64,000 bases of DNA from Cyclaneusma minus (taxonomy: Eukaryota; Ascomycota; Leotiomycetes; Marthamycetales; Marthamycetaceae): positions 682,001 through 746,000 of the forward strand of contig JAKZHN010000012.1 of NCBI GenBank assembly GCA_037179335.1. The letters run 5' to 3'. This document shows, piece after piece, positions 35,340 through 47,366 of this stretch. Both the position numbers and the translations under genes were made by a program. How positions within the stretch are numbered: position 1 is the stretch's first letter; each line of letters opens with the position of its first letter. The notes under the pieces were generated by a model that saw only the letters and a list, made by a program, of their open reading frames with translations, was not told the origin of the DNA and made no database searches.

Positions 35340-35625
35340 GGCGGCATGTGTGGTAATGATGTGCTATCGATTCGTCATTTTCGGTATCCGTATGTATAAA
35401 GCTTTGAGTAAAGCAAGTTTCCAAAAAGCTCTTCGGAGCTTCAAGAGCTCTTGTCAGCTCTTGCCATTGACGTCGACGAGGCTGTGAGATGAGGTTGTTA
35501 AAGCGGCGACTGCGGACATAACGGCGACAGCGCAAAGCTTCGAAGCTACGATAAAGCAAACGACCTCCCATCTCCAGAAACCTCTCCCGATATACCAACA
35601 AGTTCGACGTCCTCCCGCCCCCGTC
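35340..35625. promoter_or_regulatory. Bidirectional promoter region
   Basis: 286 bases between the divergent starts of the Dsc subunit gene and the small three-exon gene. It contains TCAAGAGCTCTTG at 35439-35451 (CAAGAGCTCTTG is a perfect palindrome). No clear TATA box toward either gene. Confidence 0.4.
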
Positions 35626-36227
35626 ATGCCCACAGATAATAACTCTCTTGGCATCATGCTGACCCCTCGCTCCAACACGCCCGCCCCGTCTGTGCCAGGC
35701 GGTCCCGTCTCCCCAGCTGTAAGTCCAACCGTTCAAACCACCATCTTCACCTCATCTCCCCCATACCATCTCGTCATCCCCACGCCCTCTCACCACCACC
35801 AAACCCTCTCACCCCCCTCAAAACCCCCCAACACCACACCACCTTCTCGTAATCTTACTAACCCCCTTTCCCCCAGCGAACCCGCGCAACCAACCCCTCC
35901 ACCATAAACACCACCTCCAACCCCTCCTCCGGCACCACCCGCCCCACCATCCCCGACGTCGAAAAAGCCCTCCGCGACGCCCTAGCCCGTCGCGAAACCA
36001 AAGATGCCGAGTTCAAAGCCCAGCGTAATTCATCCTCCCCCTTTCTCCACTATCTTACCACCCTTTCCCATTCCCATTCACAAAACGTAAGCTAATCCGC
36101 ACATCCCCTCAAAACAGTCGATGAAATCGACCGCCGCATGGACACCCTCGACGAAGAATTCGGCATCGATACCCGATCGCCCGAGATGTCACCTCCGCCG
36201 CCGGGGAGCAGAGGCTCGAATCGATAA
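35626..36227 (+). CDS. Small conserved-looking hypothetical protein, three exons
   Basis: Exons 35626-35718, 35877-36024 and 36118-36227 give 116 residues. Both introns start GTAA and end CAG; the first has a CTTACTAAC branch site. The N-terminal half is Ser/Thr/Pro-rich. From about residue 55 there is a charged, probably helical stretch (VEKALRDALARRE, then LDEIDRRMDTLDEEFG). A Pro/Ser tail follows. The heptad-like pattern suggests a coiled coil. No family recognised. It is transcribed away from the Dsc gene. Splice sites, branch site and the helical stretch support a real gene. Confidence 0.6.
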
Positions 36228-37036
36228 AGGAGAAGGAGAAGGGAGGGAGGTAGGGGGGAGATGGACGTGTGGTTCGATACCATCTCCCGTTTCCGCGCTC
36301 GGATTCTCGTACACGGAACTGAATGGACAACTGGACTCGGAAGCTCCCCTAGCATTTCCTGCGCACCCCAGCTTCCATGAAGTCTTTCTGCAGAACCTAG
36401 GACAATGCGTCTGGAAATCCGACAGCGAATATCCTCCCCCTAAGATCTCGCGCCGAACATCAGGTATGGTGCGGAAATCTGGGGATTGGAGGAGATTTGG
36501 GCACTTTAGGGTAGGCGTTTGGCAATGTCGTAGCGAGTGGGGGGGTTGGTGGCGGTGTTTGCTTTGCGATGGGTTTTGCACATATTTTGGGAGGTCCAAC
36601 TTAGTTAGCATGGCGTTTGCAGCGAAGATACCCAATGGAATTGAGTTTTAGGACAAGTTTCTCCTAATGCGAGGCTACCTATTTTCTGATAGTGATATGC
36701 GTGCGTTTTGTGACAGCAACCGTGTTGCACGTCTGCCGAGTTCAAAGTAACAGTCAGGCTCACGGCATCACAAGCTCCCATAGTGACGTTTTTCATTATC
36801 TTCAATTTCTAAGCTGCAAAGCGACGGGAGTACAGAATCTATTCTGCCCTCCCATGCTCTCGAGGATCAAAAGCATCAAATCCATGATGCTGTACATCAA
36901 CGCATCACTGCCTGCCACTAGAACATTTTTCAGCCGCTCCATCTATCGGAACAGCTCTAGCACTTTCCCATCTCATCCAGTCCAATCCTCCTCCTTCTCA
37001 TCCACTCTCATCTCCTCTTTCTCACTAGGGTCTCCC
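36228..37036. other. Intergenic, no supported gene
   Basis: About 0.8 kb between the 3' ends of two converging genes. Frames here (e.g. 36121-36651 plus, 36189-36635 minus) overlap each other and the known exon and have random composition. Confidence 0.5.
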
Positions 37037-38300
37037 TTACAACTCATCCTTCCCAGTAACCTTCTCCGCAAACCTTGTCAAGATATTCTTCTTCACCGTA
37101 AACTCATCCAGCTTCTCCGGCGCCAGCCCATCCTTCTGCATCAACCCATCCAACCTCGCCAACTCCTTGCTAACCCAATTCTCATTGGTGCTAAGCTTGT
37201 TGAACACCTTGACATAGTATTCAGCATACTTGCTCTGCGCGCCCTCCGTCAAGTCACCAGCAGCCTTCACAACCTGCTCCTTGACCTCATCGATGCTAGA
37301 TCCGCCGGTGAATTTCTGCACCAGGGAATCCAAAGCTGCGATCGTGCCGGCCATGGCATCGAGACCGCCGCCGACGGCGCGGTGGGTGCCGGCCTTGGAG
37401 TTGATGAAGGAGACGAAGTCCTTCTCGGTACGACCACCAGTGTAAGCTTCGGGCTCGGTGGAGCCTTTGGGGAAGAACTTGATGGTGGGGTAGGAGGCGA
37501 CGCCCTGGTCCTTAGCAGTAGCCTTGGAGTTCTCGGCTTCGGCGTCGACTTTGGCGATGATGACGGAGGGTTCGGAGGCGAAGTCGGTGGCGACGGTTTC
37601 CCAGATGGGGGCGAGGGATTTGCAGTCTATTGGGGGTGAACGAGAAACGTTAGAGATCAGAATTCGGAATTGGACAATCGGCGAAAGAATAAAGAGATGA
37701 TTCGGATGATGATGGGAATGAGAATGGGCTATGGGAAATGGGAAATGGGATTGAGGACGATGGTCATAGGAAAGAAGAGAGAAACATACGACCACACCAC
37801 GGCGCAGTGAACGCAACCAACACATCTTTGTCTCCACCAATCTCCTCCTTAAAACTCTTATCCGTCAACACAACCACCTCACTCTTAGCCGCTGCCACCT
37901 TCTTCCCCTTCACCCCCGTCTTCTCCTGCACCCACTTCGTCAAGCTCTCCAAATCCCTCCCCCCCGTGTAATCCTCCGGCGTCTCACTCTTCCCATCAAA
38001 CCACTTCAGCGTCGGAAACCCCTTGATCCCAAACCTGCTTCCCAGACTCTTCTCCGCATCAGCATCCACCTTGGCAATCGTAACCTTCGAGCTCTGCGAT
38101 TTGAAAGCAGAGGCGAGTTCTTCGTACACGGGCGCCAGGTTCTTGCAGTGGCCGCACCAGGGAGCGAAGAATTCGACGAGCGCGGGCTTGCCGGATTTGA
38201 GCACTACGTCGTCGAAGTTGGAGGGCGTGAGGTCGAGGACGGAGGAGGCGCTGGCGATGACGGCGAGGGAGCTCACGAGGAGCGATTTGAGGGAGACCAT
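37037..38300 (-). CDS. erp38: Protein disulfide-isomerase, Erp38 type
   Basis: Exons 38300-37790 and 37626-37037, with a 163-base intron, give 366 residues, the usual size. Role: oxidation and isomerisation of disulfides in the ER lumen. The protein has a signal peptide (about 1-19) and a thioredoxin domain with active site Cys49-Gly-His-Cys52. A second thioredoxin domain has Cys169-Gly-His-Cys172; the intron falls inside its His codon. A helical ERp29-like C-terminal domain (about 265-360) follows, and the C-terminus is KDEL, an ER retrieval signal. Start at 38300 is set by the signal peptide. A TATA box lies about 90 bases upstream. The gene converges with the small gene at 35626. Confidence 0.95.
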
Positions 38301-38384
38301 TGTGGCGGTTCGTTGCAGTTTGTCTTGGATGGATGGAGAAACTGCGAAGCAAAGCAGTGCAGCAGTTGTTGAGGAGAGGGCTGC

Positions 38385-38392
38385 TTTATATA
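38385..38392 (-). promoter_or_regulatory. TATA box of the PDI gene
   Basis: TATATAAA on the minus strand, about 85 bases before the PDI start codon, in GC-normal sequence. Confidence 0.6.
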
Positions 38393-38400
38393 GCTGCTCG

Positions 38401-39240
38401 GTGCTCTCTGCTGATTTTTGTGGTTTTGGCGAACCGTGGATTGGAAATCAGCTGAAGAGGACACTTTCTCGGGAGAGATAAATGCCACTGTGGCGTTAAG
38501 CTCCAACATTGCTATCTTAGCGCCACGCTAGGAGCTCATCCCTGCTAGTGCAAAACTGTACATTCAGGTCCCTGGAATTGACTTGATATTGCCGCCGCAA
38601 CGTACAAATTGATGGGAAATTCCATGGTTCCTGATTCTGAAGTCGCGTGGTTATCTGGTTCACGAGTAGTGCATTATGCATGAGTTCGTAGAAGATCTGC
38701 TGCATAACTAGAAGCCATCCGGAACCAAACAACTGACAATCGACATCGGGCTGCATTAACCACATGCAGGAGGCTGGGTCTCATCTTTTACGGGGTCCGG
38801 GGGTAGTCTTACACGGTCTGCCAAAAAGGCTAAGCAAGAGACTGTATAGGGAGCCATCACGTTGAATTGATTTGGACTTGATAAGGGCGGACTGTCAAGT
38901 TACTAGACAACAGAGAAGTCATAAGGCATTGATGCCGAGCGTACCTTACGTCCATGTGTCACAAAGCCGTCTCAGAAGCCTCTATAATAGTACAAACCGG
39001 CCGAGCGCCTCGCTGATGCTCGAAATGCCAGCAACCCTTGATTCCTTTTTGGGGGTAACCATAGGCACATGCGCCACTTGTATTTCCTTGCGCGAACATT
39101 GAAAGTTTGCATCAGACTACAAGAGTGTGAAACTTTCACTGGGTGATGTGTTGCTGGGTGACAGGTTGCTGACCAACTTGTAAGGCCTTTATATGGCCAC
39201 ATACTCCGCGCCCATGGTTCAGTATCTCACTTACAATGAC
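38401..39240. other. PDI upstream region and Mkt1 3' flank
   Basis: About 0.8 kb with no supported gene. Confidence 0.4.
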
Positions 39241-42114
39241 TTAGTCTCGTCTCACTGACAACCACTTGTCAGCACGATCCCACGTCGTCCTGTCCTCCTG
39301 GGAAACCTCCTCTTCGCCTAGCGTCTTCACACCTGCGTACACGGCGTCGAAGAAACGGAAGGCCTTGTCAAGGTCACGGGTGAAGTCGACACTGTGGGGT
39401 AGCAGTGTCTTGACGTATGCTGCCTTCAGATTCGCTCTGTCCTCGGCGTCGGCGTTGGGGGCACAGTGGTCGTCGAGATAGGTCTTGACGGCAATGCCGA
39501 GAGCAATGTTGGTGTTGTGGTAAAGCGGTAGCCTAGCAAGAATCAATATCAAAGCATTGCATTGCTGCATGATAAACTTACTTCTGTCCAAACTCCGTGG
39601 TCTTCTTGTACTCCAGCGAGCGGTCAGCCTGTCCCCACAGGTACATAGAAGACCAAACTGCCTCGAGGAGCAAGCGATCATTCTCCCGGATAGCAGCAAC
39701 CGAAGAGTAAAATGAAAGGAGATTGAGGCTCAGCGGTCCCGTGTATCCGATGGCCTTGTGCTCGAGCTTGACAAGGGAGGCAACACGAGAGACCAAGAGG
39801 TTGCAAGCTTTGTCATCCTCGCTACCGCGGAGAGGCACACCAATCCACTCCTCGTGCAGGTTGCGGGCGTGGAGGATGTCGTAAGCCAGGAGTTCGTGAG
39901 CAAGGAGCGCAGCGTCTTCCAGCTTGTCTGCGGGGTTAAGAGCTTTCAGCGTGGCTGCAAGGGCAACACCACGCTTGGAAAGCTGATGTTCGTCAGTGAT
40001 GTAGCCCCTCAAATGGAGGAATCGCCACATGACATTGCTCATAACTTCATCGAAATCCTTCAGAATGGGCAGCGTGGACTTCTTTTCCTGCGTCTTCTTT
40101 TCCGAAATTTCCGAAATTGTCTTCGGGGCCGCGGCGGCATCTTCGAGAGCTAACAGAGCGTATGTGAGAGTTCCGGGAGCAGGTCCGTCAGGCTTGCGCA
40201 GACTTTTGAGGGTCTCGCTCTTCACGTTCCAGATCGCAACTTTATGTGCGAGGCTTGGAGGGTCAATGTTCGTGGGCTTGAACTTCACTTCTTTCTTGTC
40301 ATCGTACCAGACCTTCATCGTAATCTCCCGTCTGTGAAACGCTCGGTTCATCCTGGAGACGTGAAGAGTAAGGATCTGTTCCTTGGTAGGAATCAGTTGT
40401 TCTGTGACCAGACGGCGGTACTCATCCGCATCACCTCCATCAAGCGGTGGGCCGAGAAGAACCTGCTGCCACGAAATCCAGTCGGCCACTTGAGGACTGA
40501 TACCACCCTTCTGGATGTTTGCAAGCAGTTCATCCGGTATACGGAGTCCTGTAATCTCGTGGTTGTTCTTGGGCAGCTTGTCTTCATCCAAGATAATAGA
40601 TTTTCCGCCAGAGCCCTCGCTCTTTTCTGCGGGCGTGATCACAACGCTGTGTTGGATAGCCTTCTTTGCCCGCATGTACTTATCCAGCCAGTTTGGATCG
40701 TGGGTCTTGATAAGATCGCCAAAGGAGTTGCATGCGCTGATAACGTGATGGTCCGCAGTTCGGAGGAGGTTGACGCTATCTCTGACGGAAAGCTGGCTGT
40801 CGTTGGGGCGAGCGGTATCTCGGAGTCCTGGAAAGATGGGAAGGAAAGATGTACCTGTCATCAGGAGCGCATCCTGGAGGATCTGATCATTGACCTTCAG
40901 CTTTTCGCAGATGTGGTCCTTCAGAACAACACTAGCAACATTCTTCTTGAAATCCAGATCCTTGATAAGTGGAGCAGGGGCTCCATTGCAAAAGGTCAGG
41001 GGGTACAGCAGCAGCTCATCGGAACCATAGACAGCTTCGCACCATTGGTACTTTGGCTGTGCAAGGTAATGCGACATCTAAGGCAACATAAGCATGGTTT
41101 TTGAAAGACCGAGGAGTGATCGTACCTGAGCAGCAGCACGACCTGGTGCAACCGAGAATAGTTCGCCACGGGCGGCCAAAACTTCGAGCAAGACAGGATA
41201 CAGCATCTTTGGCTGGATAACACCTTTTGTCATGTTAGTAGAGATCCAGCCGGCAGGAATAAGTCTCTCTTACCTGCTCTGCCGAAAGCTGCGACAGCCT
41301 CGGTGGCATGGTTGTTCGTGTACGCCTCCCAGGCAGCACGAGTCTTCTTCTCAGCTGCCTTTGCAGTCTTGAAGGCCACTTCTCGCTCTCCCACAATGGA
41401 CTGTCCATCGAAGAAGAAGTTGGGCTTCACACCGGCAGCCTTCCATTCGTTAAGGTTGGTTTCGATGATGCTCATCAATGACAGCGGAGGGCCGCCAAGG
41501 GCGCCAACCAATGGCTCGGCATATCTCTTGTCATTGACAAAGCGCGCGAGATAGTAATTCGCCTCAACTCCAATGTAGCAATCCCTGAAGGAGTCGGCTG
41601 GAACGTGCCTGTGTACTGTTAGATTGCGATTGAGGCGGTAGCCCAATCAGGGTAAGACGTACTGTGTATGGTCACTGGCAATGTATGGATCGCTCAGCAT
41701 GACTAGAGACCTCAACTTGTCAGCATTAACTCTGATAACAGCATCAACCCTGCCGGCCTGAATAGCCGCTACTTCAGCTGGGTTCACTGGATAGTCATCG
41801 TCCGCTTGAAATCTGGTCTGCCCCAAGCCTCCGCCCCGCGGTGAATGTTGGACTGTTCCCCTCGTCTTTCGCGGTGTGGAATGCCTGTTGCCCCTGTTGC
41901 CTCTGGACAGCGTGTTCCTTCGAGGTGTGAAACCGGAAGGGCCAGCTGTGGTGGGCGAGCCTGAGCTGCCTGGAGAGAAAGGTCCGGCCTCCACTGGAGG
42001 TCTGGCAGTTTCTTGAGCTCCAGGCAGCACACTCCCAGCGAGGGGCAATGGTGCCGGGGCGTATGAGCCTTCTTCATCCTCTTCCGAGGATGTAGGAGTC
42101 CAGATTGGCGACAT
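39241..42114 (-). CDS. MKT1: Post-transcriptional regulator Mkt1 (XPG-like)
   Basis: Five exons: 42114-41663, 41608-41274, 41223-41126, 41077-39582 and 39532-39241, with introns of 48-54 bases having GT..AG ends and CTAAC-type branch sites. Product 890 residues. Yeast Mkt1 works with Pbp1 on mRNAs, for example HO and mitochondrial-protein messages. An XPG N-terminal-like domain begins in exon 2 (VPADSFRDCYIGVEANYYL). The VIQPKMLYP..VLAARGELF segment is in exon 3. The conserved Mkt1 middle and C-terminal domains follow in exons 4-5. The oddity is about 150 residues of Ser/Pro/Gly-rich sequence before the conserved domain. The frame across intron 1 is sound, but the true start could be a later Met (e.g. 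in the segment before DPYIASDHTQ). Confidence 0.9.
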
Positions 42115-42974
42115 TGTGAGGATAGCAGCGAGGACCAGATTCGTGCAGAAGACGAGGGTGTCGAGACGGAGGAAGCAGAATTGCAGAAGGAGTATTCAAC
42201 AATATAGTACTGTTCGGAAGAGAAGCAGTACAGCAGCTGCTTCACAAAGAACAATGGCGAATCCAGAGGTACAGGTAGGTTGGAGGCGAGGCTGGGCACG
42301 TGCATGGAGTTTGATGGGAGTTTGATGTGGGATATGATTGAGGAAGAAAAGAGAGGCGGGAGCAAACATACGTGGCATTGTGACGGACTGCACGTCGGTG
42401 CGAGGGATGCCGGGGATTGTCTGGGCAGGAGCGGATAAGGTTTATGTCGAAATTTCAGAGAGGAGCGTCGAGGAAAGAGCTCCCGCGCAGCTGTGGGCTT
42501 GATGTTGGACAAGTCGTGCAAGGCGGCAGGACCCCAGCGCGTCGATCGCCTAATTTAGACTACTGGTGGGGCTTGTGGCTTGACCACTGTGGCTGAAGCT
42601 GGCCTTTGACGCGACTTGACTTGGTGTCGAGATACTGTGTGTGTGACTGACGCTGACGTTACTAATATGGCGCTTTTTATGAATACAAACAGACAGAATA
42701 AGAATCGTGATGTCCTTAGGTCTGCCTGAATTAATGATCGGTTTTTCTTGGCTACTGGTAATATATCAGTAATAAATCCTCTGATTTATCAGTCACTGCC
42801 AGAATTATGACTGAAGCTGACGCTAGAACATGTCAAACTTATTAAATGACATGGCAGACACGAACCTTTATCCGATACCGAGCTCCCGTTCCAACCTCAT
42901 GATAAAGCCAGCCCTTGGAAGTTCAAAGGACTTTCCTGAACCTCATTTCATTTATATCCTTCCGTCTTGCTATA
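42115..42974. other. Divergent promoter region of MKT1 and the oxygenase gene
   Basis: About 860 bases. It includes the MKT1 leader, and at 42754-42790 AATATATCAGTAATAAATCC with a nearby TTTATCAGTCACTGCC, a short direct-repeat pair. No gene seen. Confidence 0.4.
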
Positions 42975-44405
42975 ATGGGATCAATTACTCCGACCGCGAC
43001 CATTCCCGTGATAGATATCTCCTCAGGCGCCGAAGAGGACGTAGCACACGACCTCGTCCAAGCCGCCATCGAACATGGCTTCGTCTATATCAAGAACCAA
43101 GGACACGCTATTCCCGTCGAAGCAATTGATGAAACCTTCGAGCTGGTATGGGATTTGATCTTCCATTCTGTGTAACCACGATGATTGCAGGCAGCAGCCA
43201 GTGCGACTCACAACTCTTACGGAAGGCTAATATCTGATTTGTAGTCCAAAAGCTTCTTTGCATCTCCCATAGAAGAGAAGGAGACTTGCAAGATCAAGGA
43301 AGATGTGAGCAATTGTTGTCGAGAAATGCGGAAGTTCTTTCTAGATTCTGACGTCCACCAAGAATAAAGGCTGGTCTGGAATGCATACAGAGACCTTGGA
43401 TGCCAAAAACCAGAGAGTACGTACCAGCCCGTCTTTCATGACAATTTTATTAACTCAGAAACCAGGTTGGTGACTTCAAAGAGTAAGCCTCAACCTTGAT
43501 TTTCCTCCGGTTCAAACCATCCGAGGCCGAAAGCCTTGCGCGTTCCAGCATGAACCCAGAACCCAGATTCTACTACTTTCAGCCCACCATCTCACACTCC
43601 CCACAGAGCCTTCAACATCGGCCCCTTCACCGACAACAACCAACCTTCGCAACCCCTACCACCATCTCTCCTCCCCCACGCCCCCGCTCTTTCCGCCTTC
43701 CAAACCCACTGCCACGACCTCTGCCTCCGCCTCCTCCGCCTCTTCGCCATCGGCCTCCAGATCACCACGCCCCCAGCCACGATTCACTCCTCCATGGACC
43801 CCACATATTTCTCCTGCGCCCACCTCCCCACCGCCGGCCTCTCCGGCTCCATCCTCCGGCTCCTCTTCTACCCCTCCCTCCCCTCCACCGCCAACTATCT
43901 CCCCGACATCGACATCCGCGCCGGCGCCCACTCCGACTACGGCTCCATCACCCTTTTATTTCAACGACCCGGTCAACCTGGTCTAGAAATCTTCACAGCA
44001 AATGGGGAGTGGGTGCCCGTGCCAGTCCAACCTGCTGGTACGGAAAATGATAAGGGATTGCCGGTGTTGGTAAATATTGGGGATTTGTTGAACTACTGGA
44101 CGGAGGGGCTATTGAGGAGTACGGTGCATAGAGTTGTTTTCCCTGTGGATGGAGGAGGGGTGGAAGGGGAAGGAGGTGGAGAGGGGAGGATTGCGAAGGA
44201 TAGGTATAGTATTGCGTATTTTTGCCATCCGGCGGGGAAGACGAAGTTGGAGGCTGTGCCGAGTAAGATGGTGAAGAAGAGGGCTGCGAAAGAGGTGAAT
44301 GGGGGGGCGAAGGGGGAGAGAAAGGTGATGACTGCTGATGAGCATTTGCAGGGTCGGCTGAAGGCGACATATCTTGATCTGTACAAAGATGAAGAAGCCA
44401 AATGA
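42975..44405 (+). CDS. 2-oxoglutarate/Fe(II)-dependent dioxygenase (isopenicillin-N-synthase-like)
   Basis: Exons 42975-43145, 43245-43304, 43363-43416, 43466-43482 (17 bases) and 43607-44405 give 366 residues. The N-terminus has the DIOX_N pattern (IPVIDIS near residue 11; GFVYIKNQGH near 36), then SKSFFASP and GWSGMH. The catalytic jelly roll shows iron ligands His209, Asp211 and His275. The 2-oxoglutarate-binding Arg300-x-Ser302 is in RYS. A Gly/Glu-rich insert sits just before that motif. All residues for activity are present. Substrate unknown; relatives act on secondary metabolites, small acids and bases. The 17-base microexon explains why no single long frame covers the gene. The 3' end is followed by the minus-strand array block C. 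Confidence 0.9.
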
Positions 44406-44699
44406 GGTCAACGATTGGAAATGGCGTTGGAGAGCAACAGATGGGCCGAGGGTGCGACGGTACAGGATTTCTACAACAGGACTATCCTTGCGAAAGATTA
44501 CAGCTACCACCAATCCAGCGCTCTATTGTCATTCTCTGGATTCCAGGCCTCTGTTCGGTTTCTGGTCTTCAAGTCCTCGTGCCTTTGGATGGGGTACTGA
44601 GAAACTCCTCACTTCGAACGGGCATCGTGCGGTCGCTGGCGTGTCTCAAGAGACGTGTGCCGCGAACACCGGCCCAATTGACGTTAAGCTTCCAAACAT

Positions 44700-46350
44700 A
44701 GGAGATCCAGACAGGAGATGTCTGCCCTTTTATACCCCTTCTCCTCGCCTAGACCTCCTCTGTAGCCGCTAGCAAATGTCTAGTCGTCACACCGGGTACT
44801 ATGCTGCTGTCGATGGCAATTTCTACCGTTATCCTATATTCTCTATCTTTTTCTGCTTGTATTCTCGCGAAAGCACTCTATTGGAAAACCCGCAAGACAG
44901 CTCCCTTCTACTTTATCCTCGAATCACGGGACATGTCGTTGGATTAGGCTCCAGTACCCGACACAGCTGGTACGGGAGCTTGCGAGCCTCTGGTTTTATC
45001 CGTTGATCTGGAGATTCATTCTAGTCTTGTCTGCCTTTTTATAGCAAGGGAAGCCCTCTCCTTCACTTTAGCCTCATTTAGAGCCAAGAGCAAAGGGGTT
45101 TGATCGTCGCTGCACTACACTACTGTCAATCGATGCCTTCACCGTCATTCCGAATTCTCACATTCTATTCTACCTACAAGCAGCACGTCCTCGCAGCTGG
45201 GTAGGTGATTCTGAGTATTCTCCCAGCGCTCTCGTGTTGAGTCACTGGATACTTCGCTGGCTTTGGCATCAGTATACTGGTATAATATGACGTATTGGAG
45301 TCGAAGTTTTTCGTTGAAGATCTCATCTGCACCTGCCTGTTCTTTTATAGGCAACGTAGTAAGAGAATCCTCTTCCTCGTCTGAAACTTTATAGGAGCCA
45401 AAAGCAAAGGTCTTATTGTCGCAGCACTACACTGCTGCCGATAGATATCTCTACCGTCATTGTGTTCCCACTTTCCATGCTACTTGCAACCTGCACTTTC
45501 CCACTGATTGACAGATGGGCGTGGTCTTTCTCTGAACACTTTCTTATTAGATCCAGGATACTTTGCTTTGGTACCGACATTCTGATCCAATAACCAGATG
45601 GTGTAGTATTTGTTCGTTGGAGATCTCATCTGAACCAACTTGTCCTTTTGTAGTAAGAGAACCCTCTTCCCCACCTTAGCCTTGTCTAGAGCCAAAAGCC
45701 AAGGTCAGGGCATCGCAGCACTACACTGCTGACGATGGATGTCTCTACCACCATTCCAAATTCTCATTTACATTCCTTTTTCCAACAGCAATTCCTCATA
45801 CTTGGATGCCTGGGAGGTCATCGTTTTTTCCTCAACACCTTCGTATTGAATCACAGGATACTTCGCTGGCTTAGGCAGCGGTATACTGGCTCGATGAAGT
45901 TCCGTGGTATGTATAGCTTTCGTTGGGAGATCTCATTTGGACCTGTCTGCCCTTTTATAGACCTCTGTTTTTTACCTGGTTCCGCTCAAGCCCAGGCCCA
46001 GATGTAAGCCTCATTTGTCACAGCACTACGCTGCTACTGATGGATATCTCTACCGCTGTTCGGGACTTCTACATCTATTCTCCTTTGCGAACAGCATTTC
46101 GACTTTCTCACAGTTGGTGAGGTGGGTAGCATTGTTCTCCAACACTTGATTCCCAAACCACGGGACGTATTGCTGGCTTAGGCACCGGTTTATTGGTCCT
46201 GAAACGATGGTTTCTACTTGTGTTTGTTAAAGATCTTACGAGGACTCGCCTGTCTTTTTATAGACCTCCCTTTCTTCACTTAAACCCAGGCCCAGATGTA
46301 AAGCCAATTCGTCATAGCACTATATTGCTGCCGATGAACGCATTTGTTGC
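44700..46350 (-). repeat. Array of promoter-bearing units, block C, six units
   Basis: The same family as blocks A and B but on the minus strand. Minus-strand TATA cores are near 44734, 45043, 45349, 45652 (degenerate CTACAAAAGG), 45959 and 46263, spacing 302-312. Upstream blocks read GCAGCAGTGTAGTGCTGCGA on the minus strand, at 45419-45438 (one of the best), 45713-45732, 46019-46038 and 46309-46328. The downstream block GCCTAAGCCAGCGAAGTATC is at about 45859-45878, with variants near 45246-45270, 45549-45575, 46155-46183 and 44920-44950. The units are closer to each other and shorter than in block A. Confidence 0.8.
45421..45438. promoter_or_regulatory. Perfect 6-bp palindrome of the array family
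   Basis: GCAGCACTACACTGCTGC: arms GCAGCA and TGCTGC around CTACAC. On the minus strand it lies about 70 bases upstream of the TATA near 45349. It is followed on that side's 5' flank by the conserved TAGAGATATCTATC block. Confidence 0.55.
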
Positions 46351-47366
46351 CACTCCATCCCTACATTGTGTAGCACTTACAAACAGCCCTCTCCCGTACT
46401 TACGCATCGGACTTGCTTGGGGCTTTGTTCTCAAATCCTACGGAAATGGAATACGAGAATTTCCCTGGTCTAGGCACGCATCCACTGGCCCAATGTCCGG
46501 TCTCTTCAAGATTCCTGCGCAGTCCCGCAGCTTCCCTGCCAAGAAGCCTTTGACGAGAGCAACCCATTTTGGAGCAACGCGCTCTCTTGAGGAAGATACC
46601 TGTCGGTCACAGGCTTCTTCGTCGTTTCTTGTGCTTTGGTACGAGTTCTACAACTGCCGCCAAGTGAAGGGTCGGCTGACTCCCTCTCATTTGGAACTCC
46701 TCCTTTCAACTTGGTGTGCTGGTATGGGTGACGGAGTTTCTTGGTGTTCGAATGCGTGCCCTCAGTTGCGGACCCGAGTCTTAGTTGTAGACTTGAGATT
46801 CAGTTCAAAGGAAAGACTTGAGCGTGTCAGTTTAAGGCAAGGACTTGAGATTCATGGGCTTTATCCAGAAAGAACTCGGTTGGTTCTATTGAGGCTTTTT
46901 CACGTACGTCAACTACTTTCCCCTATATCCGTCTTCCTTACGAAAACCAGCACTATTTTGATTTCTCATGATCGCATATCGATACTTGCTCAAATCCAGG
47001 AGTGAATAGCCTGTCGGGCTCATAAATCCATCTCCTCCGCTAGGGGCTCCATCACGAGGCCCATGTTATCCTCAGCCAAATGAGAGCCATCGTGTTTACA
47101 GACAAGCTGTCACTGGCATACAAGGCTCTCGATCTATGATTCGCTCTTCACGTGGCGAATAGACAGCATAGATATGTTGCATTATCAATACAGGACCTAC
47201 TCTCCATGAAAGGGTACAGTCCGTTCAGGGCCGTAGTTCGGACAGCTCCAGTTCAAACCGAGGCAGCCCGTCTTCAACACCCCCAGGATACTACCGAAAT
47301 ATGAAGAAACCGCGACTAAATGATTGTGTATCCTCAACAAATACATAATAAGACTGCAGGCCGAGC
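46351..47366. other. Intergenic, no supported gene
   Basis: About 1 kb. A plus frame (46193-47005) begins inside an array unit and its composition is random, so I do not call it. Confidence 0.45.

Noticed and set aside
36692..37639. 315-residue plus-strand open frame
   Set aside because: It is antisense to the PDI second exon, which carries a conserved domain and the KDEL end.
43496..44050. 184-residue Pro/Arg-rich frame
   Set aside because: Frame-shifted shadow of the dioxygenase intron 4 and exon 5.
46193..47005. 270-residue plus-strand open frame
   Set aside because: It starts inside a minus-strand array unit, runs antisense through its TATA and palindrome blocks, and has random composition.
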